NCBI RefSeq assembly: GCF_039535095.1
Contig: NZ_BAAAWN010000001.1
Location: 1,736,001-1,800,000 of the forward strand
DNA: 64,000 nucleotides
Direction: 5' to 3'
Source of the DNA: Arthrobacter ramosus
Lineage (GTDB): Bacteria > Actinomycetota > Actinomycetes > Actinomycetales > Micrococcaceae
Part shown: one piece after another, positions 1-8,121 of the stretch
Layout: each line of letters opens with the position of its first letter
How positions within the stretch are numbered: the stretch's first letter is position 1
Program-made: the position numbers and the translations under genes
Notes under the pieces: model-generated
The model's database searches: none
What the model saw: the letters and a program-made list of their open reading frames with translations, nothing else
Told to the model about the DNA's origin: nothing

Positions 1-356
1 TGGATGACTACCCTTCGTTCTGCATCAACGCGGCCGCGGCCGTAGTTGCCGACCAAGAGGCCGGCGTTCACGCACTGGGCATCGTCCTGGGCGGATCCGG
101 CAACGGTGAACAAATTGCCGCGAACAAGGTCAAGGGTGTCCGGGCCGCACTCGCCTGGAACCTCTCCACTGCGAAACTGGCCCGAGAGCACAATGACGCC
201 AACGTGGTTGCCGTCGGCGGCCGCCAGCACACCGTCGAGGAAGCCACCGAACTGATCGAGGCCTTCCTGGAAGAACCGTTCAGCAACGACGAACGCCACG
301 TGCGCCGCATCGGAAAAATCGCCGTCTATGAGAACACCGGCGAAATCGTTGCGTAG
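1..356 (+). CDS. rpiB: Ribose-5-phosphate isomerase B, 3' part only
   Basis: The first 356 bases read as the C-terminal 117 residues of an RpiB/LacA-family isomerase; the start lies outside the window. RpiB interconverts ribose 5-phosphate and ribulose 5-phosphate in the non-oxidative pentose phosphate pathway. The visible stretch GIVLGGSGNGEQIAANK and the following GVRAALAW are the family's phosphate-binding and active-site region. The family is about 150-160 residues, so roughly a quarter is missing. The stop TAG shares its last G with the GTG start of the next gene, so the two are translationally linked. Mycobacterium tuberculosis has the same rpiB-nei neighbourhood. Confidence 0.95.
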   Translation, partial: DDYPSFCINAAAAVVADQEAGVHALGIVLGGSGNGEQIAANKVKGVRAALAWNLSTAKLAREHNDANVVAVGGRQHTVEEATELIEAFLEEPFSNDERHVRRIGKIAVYENTGEIVA

Positions 357-1288
357 TGCCTGAAGGGCATTCCATCCATCGCCTGGCACGCCAGTTCCAG
401 GATGTTTTTGCCGGCCAGGTGCTGGAGGTCTCCAGCCCCCAAGGCCGTTTCACTGCGGGCGCGGCGCTTTTGGACTGCCACGAACTGCTCGAAGCGACGG
501 CGCACGGCAAGCAGCTCTTCCTCCGTTTTGACCATGGGGTGCTTCTGCATGTCCATCTGGGTCTCTACGGTGCGTGGAGTTTCGGTGGCGATGAATCCTT
601 CCGCGGGGCGTCGAGCATCGGGGCGCCGCGCCGGATCGGCGAACGCGAGACCTTCTCGCAAGAGGCAGAGCAGGATGCTGGCCTGGGTGCGGGTCCCGGT
701 GCAGGGAGCCCCATAAGCAGCTACGCGGGTCCGCCCGAGCCGGTGGGTGCCGTGCGCGTGCGCCTCGTTTCGGCGAACGGCTGGGCAGACCTGAGGGGCG
801 CCACCACGTGCGCAGCGATCACCGAGGCGGAGGCCGCGGCCGTCCTGGGGCTCTTAGGTCCCGATCCCCTCCACAACCGCCCTGGCGACCGCGAGGAGTT
901 CATCCGCCGCTTGCTGCGCCGCAAGACCGCCGTCGGGCTCCTCCTCATGGACCAGTCGGTCGTGGCCGGGATCGGCAACATCTATCGCGCGGAGGTGCTG
1001 TTCCGCCGGCGCGTTGATCCGTGGACTCCGGGCAGCTCCTTGAACGCCGAAACCGCCGGTCGCCTGTGGGATGACACCGTGGCGGCGATGTCCGACGGAG
1101 TCCGTGACGGGCGGATTGTTACGACCCCGTCGGCGTTGTGGAGCGGCGGGACCGCCGGAGCGCTCGACGGCGAGGCGCACTTTGTCTACAAGCGGCAGGG
1201 ACAGCCGTGCCGGCGATGCGGCGAAGTAGTGGGGATGGCCGAGATCGGTGCGCGCAAACTCTATTGGTGCCCCGGCTGCCAGAACTAA
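356..1288 (+). CDS. nei: Fpg/Nei family DNA glycosylase (endonuclease VIII-like) with an internal insert
   Basis: Base-excision repair glycosylase/AP lyase for oxidised bases. The start is GTG, overlapping the rpiB stop by one base; this places the conserved Pro2-Glu3 catalytic pair (MPEGHSIH) at the N-terminus. Lys52 of HGKQ is the conserved lysine, the H2TH segment DQSVVAGIGNIYRAE lies near residues 199-213, and a C-terminal zinc finger uses Cys285, Cys288, Cys305 and Cys308. The protein has 310 residues, against about 265-270 for mycobacterial Nei1. The excess is a Gly/Ser/Glu-rich insert at about residues 76-130, between the N-terminal beta-sandwich strands. Position next to rpiB and tig points to the Nei1 orthologue. 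Confidence 0.9.
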   Translation: MPEGHSIHRLARQFQDVFAGQVLEVSSPQGRFTAGAALLDCHELLEATAHGKQLFLRFDHGVLLHVHLGLYGAWSFGGDESFRGASSIGAPRRIGERETFSQEAEQDAGLGAGPGAGSPISSYAGPPEPVGAVRVRLVSANGWADLRGATTCAAITEAEAAAVLGLLGPDPLHNRPGDREEFIRRLLRRKTAVGLLLMDQSVVAGIGNIYRAEVLFRRRVDPWTPGSSLNAETAGRLWDDTVAAMSDGVRDGRIVTTPSALWSGGTAGALDGEAHFVYKRQGQPCRRCGEVVGMAEIGARKLYWCPGCQN

Positions 1289-1321
1289 AGTTCGCCCCTG
1301 GCGGGTGCAACGCGCGGAAAC

Positions 1322-1355
1322 ACGAAGGGCCCCTCGATGAGGGGCCCTTCGTTCT
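1322..1355 (+). terminator. Rho-independent terminator after nei
   Basis: A perfect 14-bp stem (ACGAAGGGCCCCTC / GAGGGGCCCTTCGT) with a 3-base loop is followed by TCTTT. It sits between nei and the oppositely oriented tRNA-Gly, so it may stop transcription from both sides. Confidence 0.85.
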
Positions 1356-1359
1356 TTGG

Positions 1360-1430
1360 AGGGGACGACGGGAATCGAACCCGCGTAATCAGTTTGGAAG
1401 ACTGAGGCTTTACCATTAAGCTACGTCCCC
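1360..1430 (-). tRNA. tRNA-Gly (anticodon TCC)
   Basis: Read on the minus strand this folds as a 71-nt tRNA: acceptor GGGGACG pairs with CGTCCCC, the T arm contains GGTTCGATTCC, and the anticodon loop CTTCCAA gives TCC (Gly, GGA codons). CCA is not encoded. Confidence 0.96.
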
Positions 1431-1584
1431 GGGCAAGACTGCATGGATCTCTATGAACCTCTCAGAGTGTTCCGCGCATCTTTCCGGTGGCTGTTGAAGC
1501 CGGATATAACTAAACCTAATTCAGGGGCCAAGTGTCAAATGTGCATTCTCCGCCGAGATGCCCGTAGACTGTCCTGTGCATTCA

Positions 1585-1659
1585 CGGGGTGTAGCTCAGC
1601 TTGGCTAGAGCGCCTGCTTTGGGAGCAGGAAGTCGCAGGTTCAAATCCTGTCACCCCGA
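1585..1659 (+). tRNA. tRNA-Pro (anticodon TGG)
   Basis: This is a 75-nt cloverleaf: acceptor CGGGGTG pairs with CACCCCG, the D arm contains AGCTCAGCTTGGCTAGAGC, the anticodon loop TTTGGGA gives TGG (Pro), and the T arm contains GGTTCAAATCC. It lies 68 bases upstream of tig. CCA is not encoded. Confidence 0.96.
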
Positions 1660-1727
1660 CTCTGTGTGCCTGTTCCGATCCGGAACGCGGCAGAACCCCA
1701 TCCCACAAAACCAGGAGTACTTAGACT

Positions 1728-3095
1728 GTGAAGAGCGCTGTCGAGAACCTCACCGCCACGCGGGTCAAGCTCAACGTTGAGGTTCCCTTTGAGGAACTGA
1801 AGCCGAGCATCGATGCCGCTTACAAGACCGTTGCTTCGCAGATCCAGGTTCCCGGGTTCCGCAAGGGCAAGGTTCCCTCCAAGCTGGTTGACCAGCGCGT
1901 TGGCCGCGGCTACGTCTTGGAGACCGCCATCAACGATGGCCTCAACGGCTGGTACCAGGCTGCCGTCCAGGAAGCCGGCCTCCGCCCGCTGAGCCGTCCC
2001 GAGGTTGAGATCACCGAGGTTCCGGACCCGTCCTCGACCGACGGCGAACTGAAGTTCCAGGTTGAGATCGACGTCCGTCCCGAGGTTGAGCTCCCTGACT
2101 ACGCCGGCATCAAGGTAGAGGTTGCTGCAGCCGATTCCTCCGACGCCGACGTCGACAAGGCCCTCGACGAGCTCCGCGGCCGCTTCGGCACGCTGAAGTC
2201 CGTTGACCGCCCGGCCGCCGATGGCGACTTCCTGACCATCGACATCACCGCCACGATCGACGGCGCCGAGATCGACTCCGCCACCGGCCTGTCCTACCAG
2301 GTTGGCGCAGGCACCATGCTTGAGGGCCTCGACGAGGCCGTTACCGGCCTTTCTGCCGAAGAAGAAGCAATCTTCGACACCACGCTGGTTGGCGGCGAGC
2401 ACGCCGGCGAGGCAGCCCAGGTCAAGGTTGCCGTCAAGACCGTCAAGGAGCGCGAGCTTCCTGAGGCCAACGACGACTTCGCCCAGTTGGCTTCCGAGTT
2501 CGACACCCTCGCTGAACTGCGTGAAGACCTTGCCAAGCAGGCCGCTGATTCCAAGGTCGTCGGCCAGGGCGTCGAAGCCCGCGACAAGGTCCTGGACAAG
2601 CTCGTAGAGCTCATCGAGGTTCCGGTTCCGGACTCTGTGGTCGAAGAGCAGCTCGAAGCACACTTCAACCCGGAGAACGCCCACGGCGAAGGCGAGCACG
2701 ACACCGAGGAACACCGCGCCGAGGTCAAGGCCAACACCGCCCGCGCCTTCCAGAACGAGATCATCCTTGACGCCATTGCCGACAAGGAAGAAGTGAGCGT
2801 CAGCCAGAACGAGCTGATCGATTACATCGTCAGCACGGCAAGCCAGTACGGCATGGACCCGAACCAGTTCGCCCAGATCATCGATCAGAGCGGCCAGGTT
2901 CCCATGATGGTTTCCGAGGTACGTCGCCGTAAGGCTCTCGCAGTTGTCCTCGGCCAGGCCGAGGTTGTCGACTCCGAAGGCAACAAGGTCGACCTCAGCG
3001 ACTTCGTGCGCCCCGCCGGCGAAGAGGTTTCAGTCGAGGAAGCCGCAGAAGCAGCTGTTGTTCCGAGCGACGACCCCGCTGCCGTGAAGTTCTAG
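1728..3095 (+). CDS. tig: Trigger factor, ribosome-associated chaperone/peptidyl-prolyl isomerase
   Basis: Trigger factor binds at the ribosomal exit tunnel and shields nascent chains. The protein has 455 residues, the usual length. The ribosome-docking signature GFRKGK is at about residues 43-48. An FKBP-type isomerase domain follows at about residues 150-240, then the helical C-terminal chaperone domain. The start is GTG, with AGGAG at 1713-1717, ten bases upstream. The acidic tail of about 40 residues (rich in Glu, Val and Ala) is typical of actinobacterial trigger factors. It precedes clpP1-clpP2-clpX, as in mycobacteria, linking folding with proteolysis. A strong terminator separates it from clpP1. 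Confidence 0.97.
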   Translation: MKSAVENLTATRVKLNVEVPFEELKPSIDAAYKTVASQIQVPGFRKGKVPSKLVDQRVGRGYVLETAINDGLNGWYQAAVQEAGLRPLSRPEVEITEVPDPSSTDGELKFQVEIDVRPEVELPDYAGIKVEVAAADSSDADVDKALDELRGRFGTLKSVDRPAADGDFLTIDITATIDGAEIDSATGLSYQVGAGTMLEGLDEAVTGLSAEEEAIFDTTLVGGEHAGEAAQVKVAVKTVKERELPEANDDFAQLASEFDTLAELREDLAKQAADSKVVGQGVEARDKVLDKLVELIEVPVPDSVVEEQLEAHFNPENAHGEGEHDTEEHRAEVKANTARAFQNEIILDAIADKEEVSVSQNELIDYIVSTASQYGMDPNQFAQIIDQSGQVPMMVSEVRRRKALAVVLGQAEVVDSEGNKVDLSDFVRPAGEEVSVEEAAEAAVVPSDDPAAVKF

Positions 3096-3106
3096 TTTCA
3101 ACTCTC

Positions 3107-3145
3107 GCCGCCCCCGGATCCTTGATCCGGGGGCGGCTTGGTTTA
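3107..3145 (+). terminator. Rho-independent terminator after tig
   Basis: A perfect 14-bp stem (GCCGCCCCCGGATC / GATCCGGGGGCGGC) with a CTT loop is followed by TTGGTTT. It isolates tig from the clp operon. Confidence 0.88.
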
Positions 3146-3184
3146 AGCCCGGGGAGCATGGAAAGAGCCCCCTTCCGCAATCGT

Positions 3185-3199
3185 GCGCCGTCAGCGAAC
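3185..3199. promoter_or_regulatory. Probable ClgR operator upstream of clpP1P2
   Basis: On the minus strand this reads GTTCGCTGACGGCG, an exact match to the GTTCGC-N5-GCG motif described for the actinobacterial activator ClgR. ClgR is known to control clpP1P2 in Streptomyces, Corynebacterium and Mycobacterium. The site lies 112 bases before the clpP1 start. The match is seen; activation is inferred. Confidence 0.75.
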
Positions 3200-3202
3200 A
3201 GT

Positions 3203-3224
3203 GCGATTTGGGAGAACAAATCGC
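3203..3224. repeat. Perfect inverted repeat in the clpP1 upstream region
   Basis: GCGATTTG and CAAATCGC form 8-bp arms around a 6-base spacer, four bases downstream of the ClgR-like site. It could be a second operator or a hairpin in the 5' UTR; the sequence does not decide. Confidence 0.5.
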
Positions 3225-3310
3225 CGTGGAAAACGGTTAGTGTCCAAGTAGTGAAGATCAGGGATGGCAAGTTCAGCAATGGCCCTGTCACCAGCGAGAG
3301 GTAAGTACTT

Positions 3311-3949
3311 ATGTCACAGCACGCAGAGACGCCCAGGATGGCAACCGTCGATCCAGCGGCCCAGGACAACTACATCTACAACCGCCTGCTGAAAGAGCGC
3401 ATCATTTGGCTCGGATCCGAAGTCCGCGATGAAAACGCCAACGCGATCTGCTCCCAGCTCCTCCTCCTCTCCGCTGAAGACCCGGAGAAGGACATCTACC
3501 TGTACATCAACTCTCCTGGCGGCTCCGTGACTGCTGGCATGGCCATTTACGACACCATGCAGTTCATCCCGAACGACGTCGTGACGGTTGCCACCGGACT
3601 CGCGGCCTCCATGGGCCAGTTCCTCCTTTCCTCGGGCACCAAGGGCAAGCGCTACGCCACGCCCAACGCCCGCATCCTGATGCACCAGCCTTCCGGCGGC
3701 ATCGGTGGCACGGCGTCGGACATCAAGATCCAGGCCGAATTGATCCTGCACATGAAGAAGGTGATGGCTGAGCTGACTGCCGAACAGACCGGGCAGACTG
3801 TCGATACCATCCTCAAGGACAATGACCGCGACAAGTGGTTCACGGCCGTCGACGCTCTCGAGTACGGCTTCTTCGACAAGATCGCCGCCCACGCAGGCTC
3901 GGTTGCCGGCGGTGGCGGAACGGCCAACGCCTCGAACTCAGAGAACTAA
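3311..3949 (+). CDS. clpP1: ATP-dependent Clp protease proteolytic subunit 1
   Basis: Serine peptidase subunit that in actinobacteria forms a mixed ClpP1P2 double ring and degrades substrates unfolded by ClpX or ClpC. The protein has 212 residues. The catalytic triad is visible: Ser100 in GLAASMGQ, His125 in MHQPSGG and Asp174 in DNDRD. The start is ATG with GAGAGG at 3296-3301. clpP2 follows after 36 bases, so they form one operon. The C-terminus ends in a Gly/Ala/Asn-rich tail. A ClgR-type operator upstream suggests induction under protein stress. Confidence 0.97.
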   Translation: MSQHAETPRMATVDPAAQDNYIYNRLLKERIIWLGSEVRDENANAICSQLLLLSAEDPEKDIYLYINSPGGSVTAGMAIYDTMQFIPNDVVTVATGLAASMGQFLLSSGTKGKRYATPNARILMHQPSGGIGGTASDIKIQAELILHMKKVMAELTAEQTGQTVDTILKDNDRDKWFTAVDALEYGFFDKIAAHAGSVAGGGGTANASNSEN

Positions 3950-3985
3950 CCGGCACCAAGAAACATTCAGATCAGGAGCAATAAC

Positions 3986-4645
3986 ATGAACTACAACTTT
4001 GGATGGTCTGCCGGTAATCTCCCGTCCAGCCGCTACGTCCTCCCGCAATTCGAGGAGCGCACGCCCTACGGCTTCAAGCGCCAGGACCCGTACACGAAGC
4101 TCTTCGAGGACCGGATCATCTTCCTCGGTGTACAGGTTGACGACGCTTCTGCCGACGACATCATGGCCCAGCTGCTGGTGCTCGAGTCCACGGACCCGGA
4201 CCGCGACATCACGTTGTACATCAACTCCCCGGGTGGCTCGTTCACGGCCATGACGGCGATCTACGACACGATGACGTACATTCGCCCGGAGATCCAGACC
4301 GTTTGCCTGGGCCAGGCGGCCAGCGCCGCGGCCGTGTTGCTCGCGGCAGGTACTGCGGGCAAGCGCCTCGCCCTGCCCAACGCCCGGGTCCTGATCCACC
4401 AGCCGTCGCTGTCCGGCGGCCAAGGAGGCCAGGCTTCCGACCTTGAGATCCAGGCCGCAGAAGTCATGCGCATGCGCTCATGGCTTGAGGACACGCTGGC
4501 CAAGCACTCCGGGCGGACGCCGGAGCAGGTCAACAACGATATCGAGCGCGACAAGATCCTCACCGCTGCCGAGGCAATGAACTACGGATTGATCGACCAG
4601 GTGCTCGATTCCCGCAAGATCAAGCCCCAGGCGATCGCCAGGTAA
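3986..4645 (+). CDS. clpP2: ATP-dependent Clp protease proteolytic subunit 2
   Basis: Partner of ClpP1 in the hetero-tetradecameric Clp protease. It has 219 residues with Ser113 (GQAASAAA), His138 (IHQPS) and Asp189 (IERD) as the triad. The N-terminus is longer than in ClpP1, as in other actinobacterial ClpP2 proteins, in which the first residues are processed. The start is ATG with AGGAG at 3974-3978. A hairpin terminator follows the gene, so clpX has its own transcription start or depends on readthrough. Confidence 0.97.
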   Translation: MNYNFGWSAGNLPSSRYVLPQFEERTPYGFKRQDPYTKLFEDRIIFLGVQVDDASADDIMAQLLVLESTDPDRDITLYINSPGGSFTAMTAIYDTMTYIRPEIQTVCLGQAASAAAVLLAAGTAGKRLALPNARVLIHQPSLSGGQGGQASDLEIQAAEVMRMRSWLEDTLAKHSGRTPEQVNNDIERDKILTAAEAMNYGLIDQVLDSRKIKPQAIAR

Positions 4646-4657
4646 CTGGCCAAAACT

Positions 4658-4705
4658 CGACGCCGGTGCGGTTCAGGAAATATGGACCGCATCGGCGTTC
4701 TGTTT
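4658..4705 (+). terminator. Probable terminator after clpP2
   Basis: A long imperfect hairpin (GACGCCGGTGCGGTTC against GGACCGCATCGGCGTTC) is followed by TGTTT. It separates clpP2 from clpX. Confidence 0.65.
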
Positions 4706-4828
4706 CAACCCAAGCAGCCCATTGTGTCCTACAGTGGAAGTTGTCATGGTGGCGCCCCCGCTGCGATCTTGCGAAATTGCGGATAGGTACGGGGCTGCAC
4801 CACCCGCATGAAACGAAGGGATTCCCAC

Positions 4829-6115
4829 ATGGCTCGGATTGGCGAGAGCACGGATCTGCTGAAGTGTTCTTTCTGCGGAAAGAGCCAAAAGCAGGTGCGG
4901 AAGCTGATTGCCGGGCCCGGCGTGTACATCTGCGACGAGTGCATCGAACTCTGCAACGAGATCATCGAAGAGGAACTCGCCGAAGTATCGGATCTTGGCA
5001 GCTTCGAGTTGCCCAAGCCGCGGGAGATCTTCGACTTCCTCCAGGAATACGTCATTGGCCAGGAGCCCGCGAAACGCTCCCTCGCCGTCGCGGTCTACAA
5101 CCACTACAAGCGCATCCAGGCGGGCCACGCACCGAAGACCGGCCTCGGCGAAGGCGGACACCACGAAGACGTGGAGATCGCCAAGTCCAACATCCTGCTG
5201 ATCGGCCCCACCGGCTGCGGCAAGACCTACCTGGCACAAACCCTGGCCCGCAGGCTGAACGTACCCTTCGCCGTCGCCGACGCCACGGCCCTGACCGAGG
5301 CCGGATACGTCGGCGAGGACGTCGAAAACATCCTGCTGAAGCTCATCCAGGCCGCCGACTACGACGTCAAGAAGGCCGAACAAGGCATCATCTACATCGA
5401 CGAGATCGACAAGATTTCGCGCAAGAGCGAGAACCCGTCCATCACGCGCGATGTGTCCGGCGAAGGCGTGCAGCAGGCGCTCCTGAAGATCCTTGAGGGC
5501 ACCGTGGCCTCGGTTCCGCCGCAGGGCGGACGTAAACACCCGCATCAGGAATTCATCCAGATCGACACCACCAACGTGCTGTTCATTGTGGCCGGTGCTT
5601 TCGCCGGGCTCGAGGACATCATTGGATCGCGGTCCGGCCGGAAGGGCATAGGCTTCGGGGCCCCGCTCAACGAGGTCAAGGACAACGCGGACAGCTACGG
5701 CGAGGTGATGCCGGAGGATCTGCTCAAGTTCGGCCTCATTCCCGAATTCATCGGACGCTTGCCTGTGATCACCACCGTATCCAACCTTGACCGTTCCGCC
5801 CTCATCCAGATTCTCTCCAAGCCCAAGAACGCCCTGATCAAGCAATACCAGAAGATGTTCCAGCTGGACGGCGTGGAGCTTTTGTTCGACGACGACGCCC
5901 TTGACTCGATTGCGGACCAGGCCCTTGAACGTGGCACCGGAGCCCGCGGCCTGCGTGCCATCATGGAGGAGGTGCTGCTGCCGGTCATGTTCGACCTGCC
6001 CAGCAGGGACGACATCGCCAGCGTCGTCATCACTGCCGACGCCGTGAACAAGACGGGCCAGCCCACCATGATCGCGCACGAGGTCATTGCGAAGCGGCGG
6101 AATAAGTCCGCCTAG
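4829..6115 (+). CDS. clpX: ATP-dependent Clp protease ATP-binding subunit ClpX
   Basis: AAA+ unfoldase that delivers substrates to ClpP1P2. It has 428 residues from ATG 4829, which is preferred over an in-frame ATG at 4808 because AAGGGA at 4816-4821 precedes it and the product then begins MARIGESTD like other ClpX proteins. The N-terminal zinc-binding domain uses Cys13, Cys16, Cys35 and Cys38. Walker A is GPTGCGKT (126-133) and Walker B is IIYIDEID (about 187-194). The ClpP-docking loop contains the IGF motif (KGIGFGAP). About 180 bases separate it from clpP2. Confidence 0.97.
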   Translation: MARIGESTDLLKCSFCGKSQKQVRKLIAGPGVYICDECIELCNEIIEEELAEVSDLGSFELPKPREIFDFLQEYVIGQEPAKRSLAVAVYNHYKRIQAGHAPKTGLGEGGHHEDVEIAKSNILLIGPTGCGKTYLAQTLARRLNVPFAVADATALTEAGYVGEDVENILLKLIQAADYDVKKAEQGIIYIDEIDKISRKSENPSITRDVSGEGVQQALLKILEGTVASVPPQGGRKHPHQEFIQIDTTNVLFIVAGAFAGLEDIIGSRSGRKGIGFGAPLNEVKDNADSYGEVMPEDLLKFGLIPEFIGRLPVITTVSNLDRSALIQILSKPKNALIKQYQKMFQLDGVELLFDDDALDSIADQALERGTGARGLRAIMEEVLLPVMFDLPSRDDIASVVITADAVNKTGQPTMIAHEVIAKRRNKSA

Positions 6116-6133
6116 CGTGAGGTTGGCATCATT

Positions 6134-6164
6134 GGCGCCGGACATCGTTTCGTCCGGCTAGCGC
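6134..6164 (+). terminator. Hairpin after clpX
   Basis: GCCGGAC pairs with GTCCGGC, with further GGCG/CGCC pairing outside, and is followed only by CCCTTA. It is a plausible but weak terminator between clpX and the DsbA-like gene. Confidence 0.45.
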
Positions 6165-6192
6165 CCCCTTACGCCTATCGAAGGAGTTCCCT

Positions 6193-6807
6193 GTGCCCGA
6201 GCAGACCGCCAACAAGGTCGATTTCTGGTTCGATCCCATGTGCCCTTTTGCCTGGGTGACATCCCGCTGGATCGGTGAAGTGGAAGACGTTCGCGGCATT
6301 GAGACCAACTGGAATGTCATGAGTCTCTCTGTCCTCAACGAAGGCCGCGAGCTGCCTGCCGAGTACACCGAGAAAATGAAGCTGGGCTGGGGACCTGTCC
6401 GTGTCATCATTGCCGCCCGCGAGCTGCACGGAAACGAGTACATCAAGCCGCTGTACGACGCGATGGGTTCCCTCATCCACCACGAAGGCATCAAGGATTT
6501 CGCCGAGGTCATCTCCAAGGCACTGGCTGAAACCGGCCTGCCCGCCGAATTGGCCCGCTTCGCCGATTCCGAGGAATACGACGTTCAACTGCGTGCCAGC
6601 CACGAATCCGGTATTTCCCTGGTGGGCCAGGACGTCGGCACCCCCGTGGTCGCGGTCAACGGCACGGCCTTCTTCGGCCCTGTCCTCACCCGTATTCCCC
6701 GTGGCGAGGAAGCCGGCCGGATCTGGGACGCCACCGTCACCTTGGCCGGCTACCCGCACTTCTTCGAGCTCAAGCGCAGCCGTACGGAAAGCCCGGAATT
6801 CAACTAG
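6193..6807 (+). CDS. DsbA-family oxidoreductase of the mycothiol-dependent Rv2466c type, single active-site Cys
   Basis: The 204-residue protein aligns through its whole length with M. tuberculosis Rv2466c, a mycothiol-dependent thioredoxin-fold reductase: WFDPMCPFAW near residues 12-21, NVMSLSVLNE, and near the end VGQDVGTPVVAVNG and FFGPVLTRIPRGEEAG. The active site here is Cys17-Pro-Phe-Ala20. The second Cys of the mycobacterial CPWC motif is replaced, so a monothiol mechanism with mycothiol is inferred. The start is GTG with AAGGAG at 6180-6185. In mycobacteria this gene also neighbours rpiB and clp. The 3' end, including the stop, lies in a 15-bp tandem repeat. Confidence 0.88.
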   Translation: MPEQTANKVDFWFDPMCPFAWVTSRWIGEVEDVRGIETNWNVMSLSVLNEGRELPAEYTEKMKLGWGPVRVIIAARELHGNEYIKPLYDAMGSLIHHEGIKDFAEVISKALAETGLPAELARFADSEEYDVQLRASHESGISLVGQDVGTPVVAVNGTAFFGPVLTRIPRGEEAGRIWDATVTLAGYPHFFELKRSRTESPEFN

Positions 6808-6840
6808 CCTGAATTCAACCAGCCTGAATCCAACTAGCCC
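6796..6840 (+). repeat. 15-bp tandem repeat, three copies, over a stop codon
   Basis: The units are GAATTCAACTAGCCT, GAATTCAACCAGCCT and GAATCCAACTAGCCC. The first unit contains the last codons and the stop of the DsbA-like gene (Glu-Phe-Asn-stop). Readthrough would add one in-frame copy of the tail before the next stop. It looks like a recent slippage duplication. Confidence 0.9.
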
Positions 6841-6873
6841 GGGCCGCGGCGGTCGTTCGTGCCGCAGTCACAG

Positions 6874-7749
6874 CTATTTCAGGAAGCGCGACGTTCTACG
6901 GTCCGCGAGGATCTTCCCGTTTGTCTGGCAGCCAGGGCAATACTGCAACGAAGTGTCGGCAAAGGACACCTCGCGGATGGTGGTCCCGCACACAGGGCAG
7001 GGCTGGCCCGCCCTGCCGTGGACCCGCATGGTGTTCCGCTTCGTGTCCTTGAGTTCGTTTGAGGCTTTCCCGACGGCGGCGGCGACAGCCGTACCCAGGA
7101 CACTTTCGATCGACTCATAGAGCACACGGGTTGTGTCCTTGTCCAGCGACTTGGCGATCGCGAACGGTGAAATCCTGGCTGCGTGAAGGATCTCGTCACT
7201 GTAGGCGTTGCCGATGCCCGCCATGACACTTTGGCTCCGAAGGAGTCCCTTGATCTGGTGCGCGCTTGTGGAGAGGATTCCGGCCAGGGTTTCTTCCGTG
7301 AACGCGGGGCTCAGCGGGTCCGGACCGAGTGCCGCGATCCCGGGAACGTCCAAGGGGCTGCGCACCACATATACGGCCAGGCTCTTCTTCGTTCCGGCCT
7401 CCGTCAGGTCCACGCCGACGTGGGTTGCCCCGTCGCTCTTGGTGAAGCCGAGCCTCGCGGCAATATTGCTGCCGCCCATCCGCAGCTGGGCCTGCGATGG
7501 TTGCTCCGTGTAGCGGAGCCACCCGGCCTTGGCGAGGTGGAAGACGAAATGGATGCCCTCGGCGTCGAGACTGACGAACTTTCCGAAGCGTTCCACGCCG
7601 ACGATTTTGCGACCCTCCAAGGCTGAGTAAGGAGGATCGGCTGTCTTCAGCACGGCAAAAGACGTGATCTGGATCTTCGTCAGTTCAGCACCGAGAAGAT
7701 TCCTGCCCAGGAAGGCAGTCAGCCCGGCCACTTCGGGAAGTTCTGGCAT
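6874..7749 (-). CDS. Fpg/Nei family DNA glycosylase (second copy)
   Basis: DNA glycosylase/AP lyase for oxidised bases. The start was set at ATG 7749, giving the N-terminus MPELPEV with catalytic Pro2-Glu3; a start nine codons upstream would bury that proline. The protein has 291 residues, with Lys57 in RFGKF, the H2TH segment QSVMAGIGNAYSDE at about residues 173-186, and a zinc finger at Cys251, Cys254, Cys271 and Cys274. It lacks the insert of the nei gene at 356-1288 and is only distantly similar to it. MPELPEV resembles Fpg, but the canonical mutM of this group usually lies near rnc, so a paralogue role is inferred. Confidence 0.88.
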   Translation of the reverse strand: MPELPEVAGLTAFLGRNLLGAELTKIQITSFAVLKTADPPYSALEGRKIVGVERFGKFVSLDAEGIHFVFHLAKAGWLRYTEQPSQAQLRMGGSNIAARLGFTKSDGATHVGVDLTEAGTKKSLAVYVVRSPLDVPGIAALGPDPLSPAFTEETLAGILSTSAHQIKGLLRSQSVMAGIGNAYSDEILHAARISPFAIAKSLDKDTTRVLYESIESVLGTAVAAAVGKASNELKDTKRNTMRVHGRAGQPCPVCGTTIREVSFADTSLQYCPGCQTNGKILADRRTSRFLK

Positions 7750-7868
7750 AGCAACACTGTGCCACAAAGCACCCAACCCCAGAACCCCGCCACGAGGTGC
7801 CCGAATTACATGCCAGTAGTTCCTGGAGAGGGGTTGTGCTGGCCGGGGAGCGGGTCAAGAATAGAACT

Positions 7869-8075
7869 TACCCACTTCGAAAGAAGAGGGACACGGAAAC
7901 CAGAGATTCAGTGATATGCATCTGACGCAGCCTTCGGCAAAGTTGGATGCAAGCTACCAGTGACGAGGTAGGAAGACCTGAAAGTCCGAGGATTCCGCCA
8001 GACTGTCAAGACGTCATCAGGCAGCCGAAAGTCGAAGCCCCACCAACGGCTAAACGCTGATGGGGCTTCCCCTTT
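7869..8075 (+). ncRNA. Candidate structured small RNA between fpg and valS (unnamed)
   Basis: The 372-base gap between valS and the Fpg-like gene has no credible ORF. On the plus strand TTGTGC (7834-7839) and AAGAAT (7857-7862), 17 bases apart, resemble a promoter. The downstream 200 bases contain local stems: GCATC with GATGC, TACC with GGTA around AGTGACGA, and TTCGGC with GCCGAA. They end in a GC hairpin followed by CCCCTTT. I do not recognise the family; the sequence lacks RNase P, SRP and tmRNA motifs and has no 6S-like closing stem. The hairpin could equally be only the valS terminator, so existence of the RNA is an inference. Confidence 0.35.
8034..8069. terminator. Hairpin between valS and the candidate RNA
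   Basis: GAAGCCCCACCAACG pairs with CGCTGATGGGGCTTC with two mismatches around GCTAAA. On plus it is followed by CCCCTTT, on minus by GACTTTC. It lies 53 bases past the valS stop and probably ends valS transcription, and possibly a plus-strand RNA as well. Confidence 0.7.
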
Positions 8076-8121
8076 GCCCGGAAACTCCCGGGCGGCCCCG
8101 GAACTCCCGGGCTCTCCTAAA

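Noticed and set aside
1322..1355. Palindromic repeat as part of a CRISPR or mobile element
   Set aside because: A single perfect hairpin with a T-tail after nei is a terminator; no repeated spaced units occur anywhere in the window.
3122..3304. 60-residue frame upstream of clpP1
   Set aside because: Begins within the tig terminator, has no ribosome-binding site and covers the ClgR-like operator.
4673..6145. Minus-strand frame opposite clpX
   Set aside because: Antisense shadow of clpX with no family features or ribosome-binding site.
7750..8121. 6S, SRP, RNase P or tmRNA identity for the fpg-valS gap
   Set aside because: The hallmark sequences and closing stems of these RNAs are absent.
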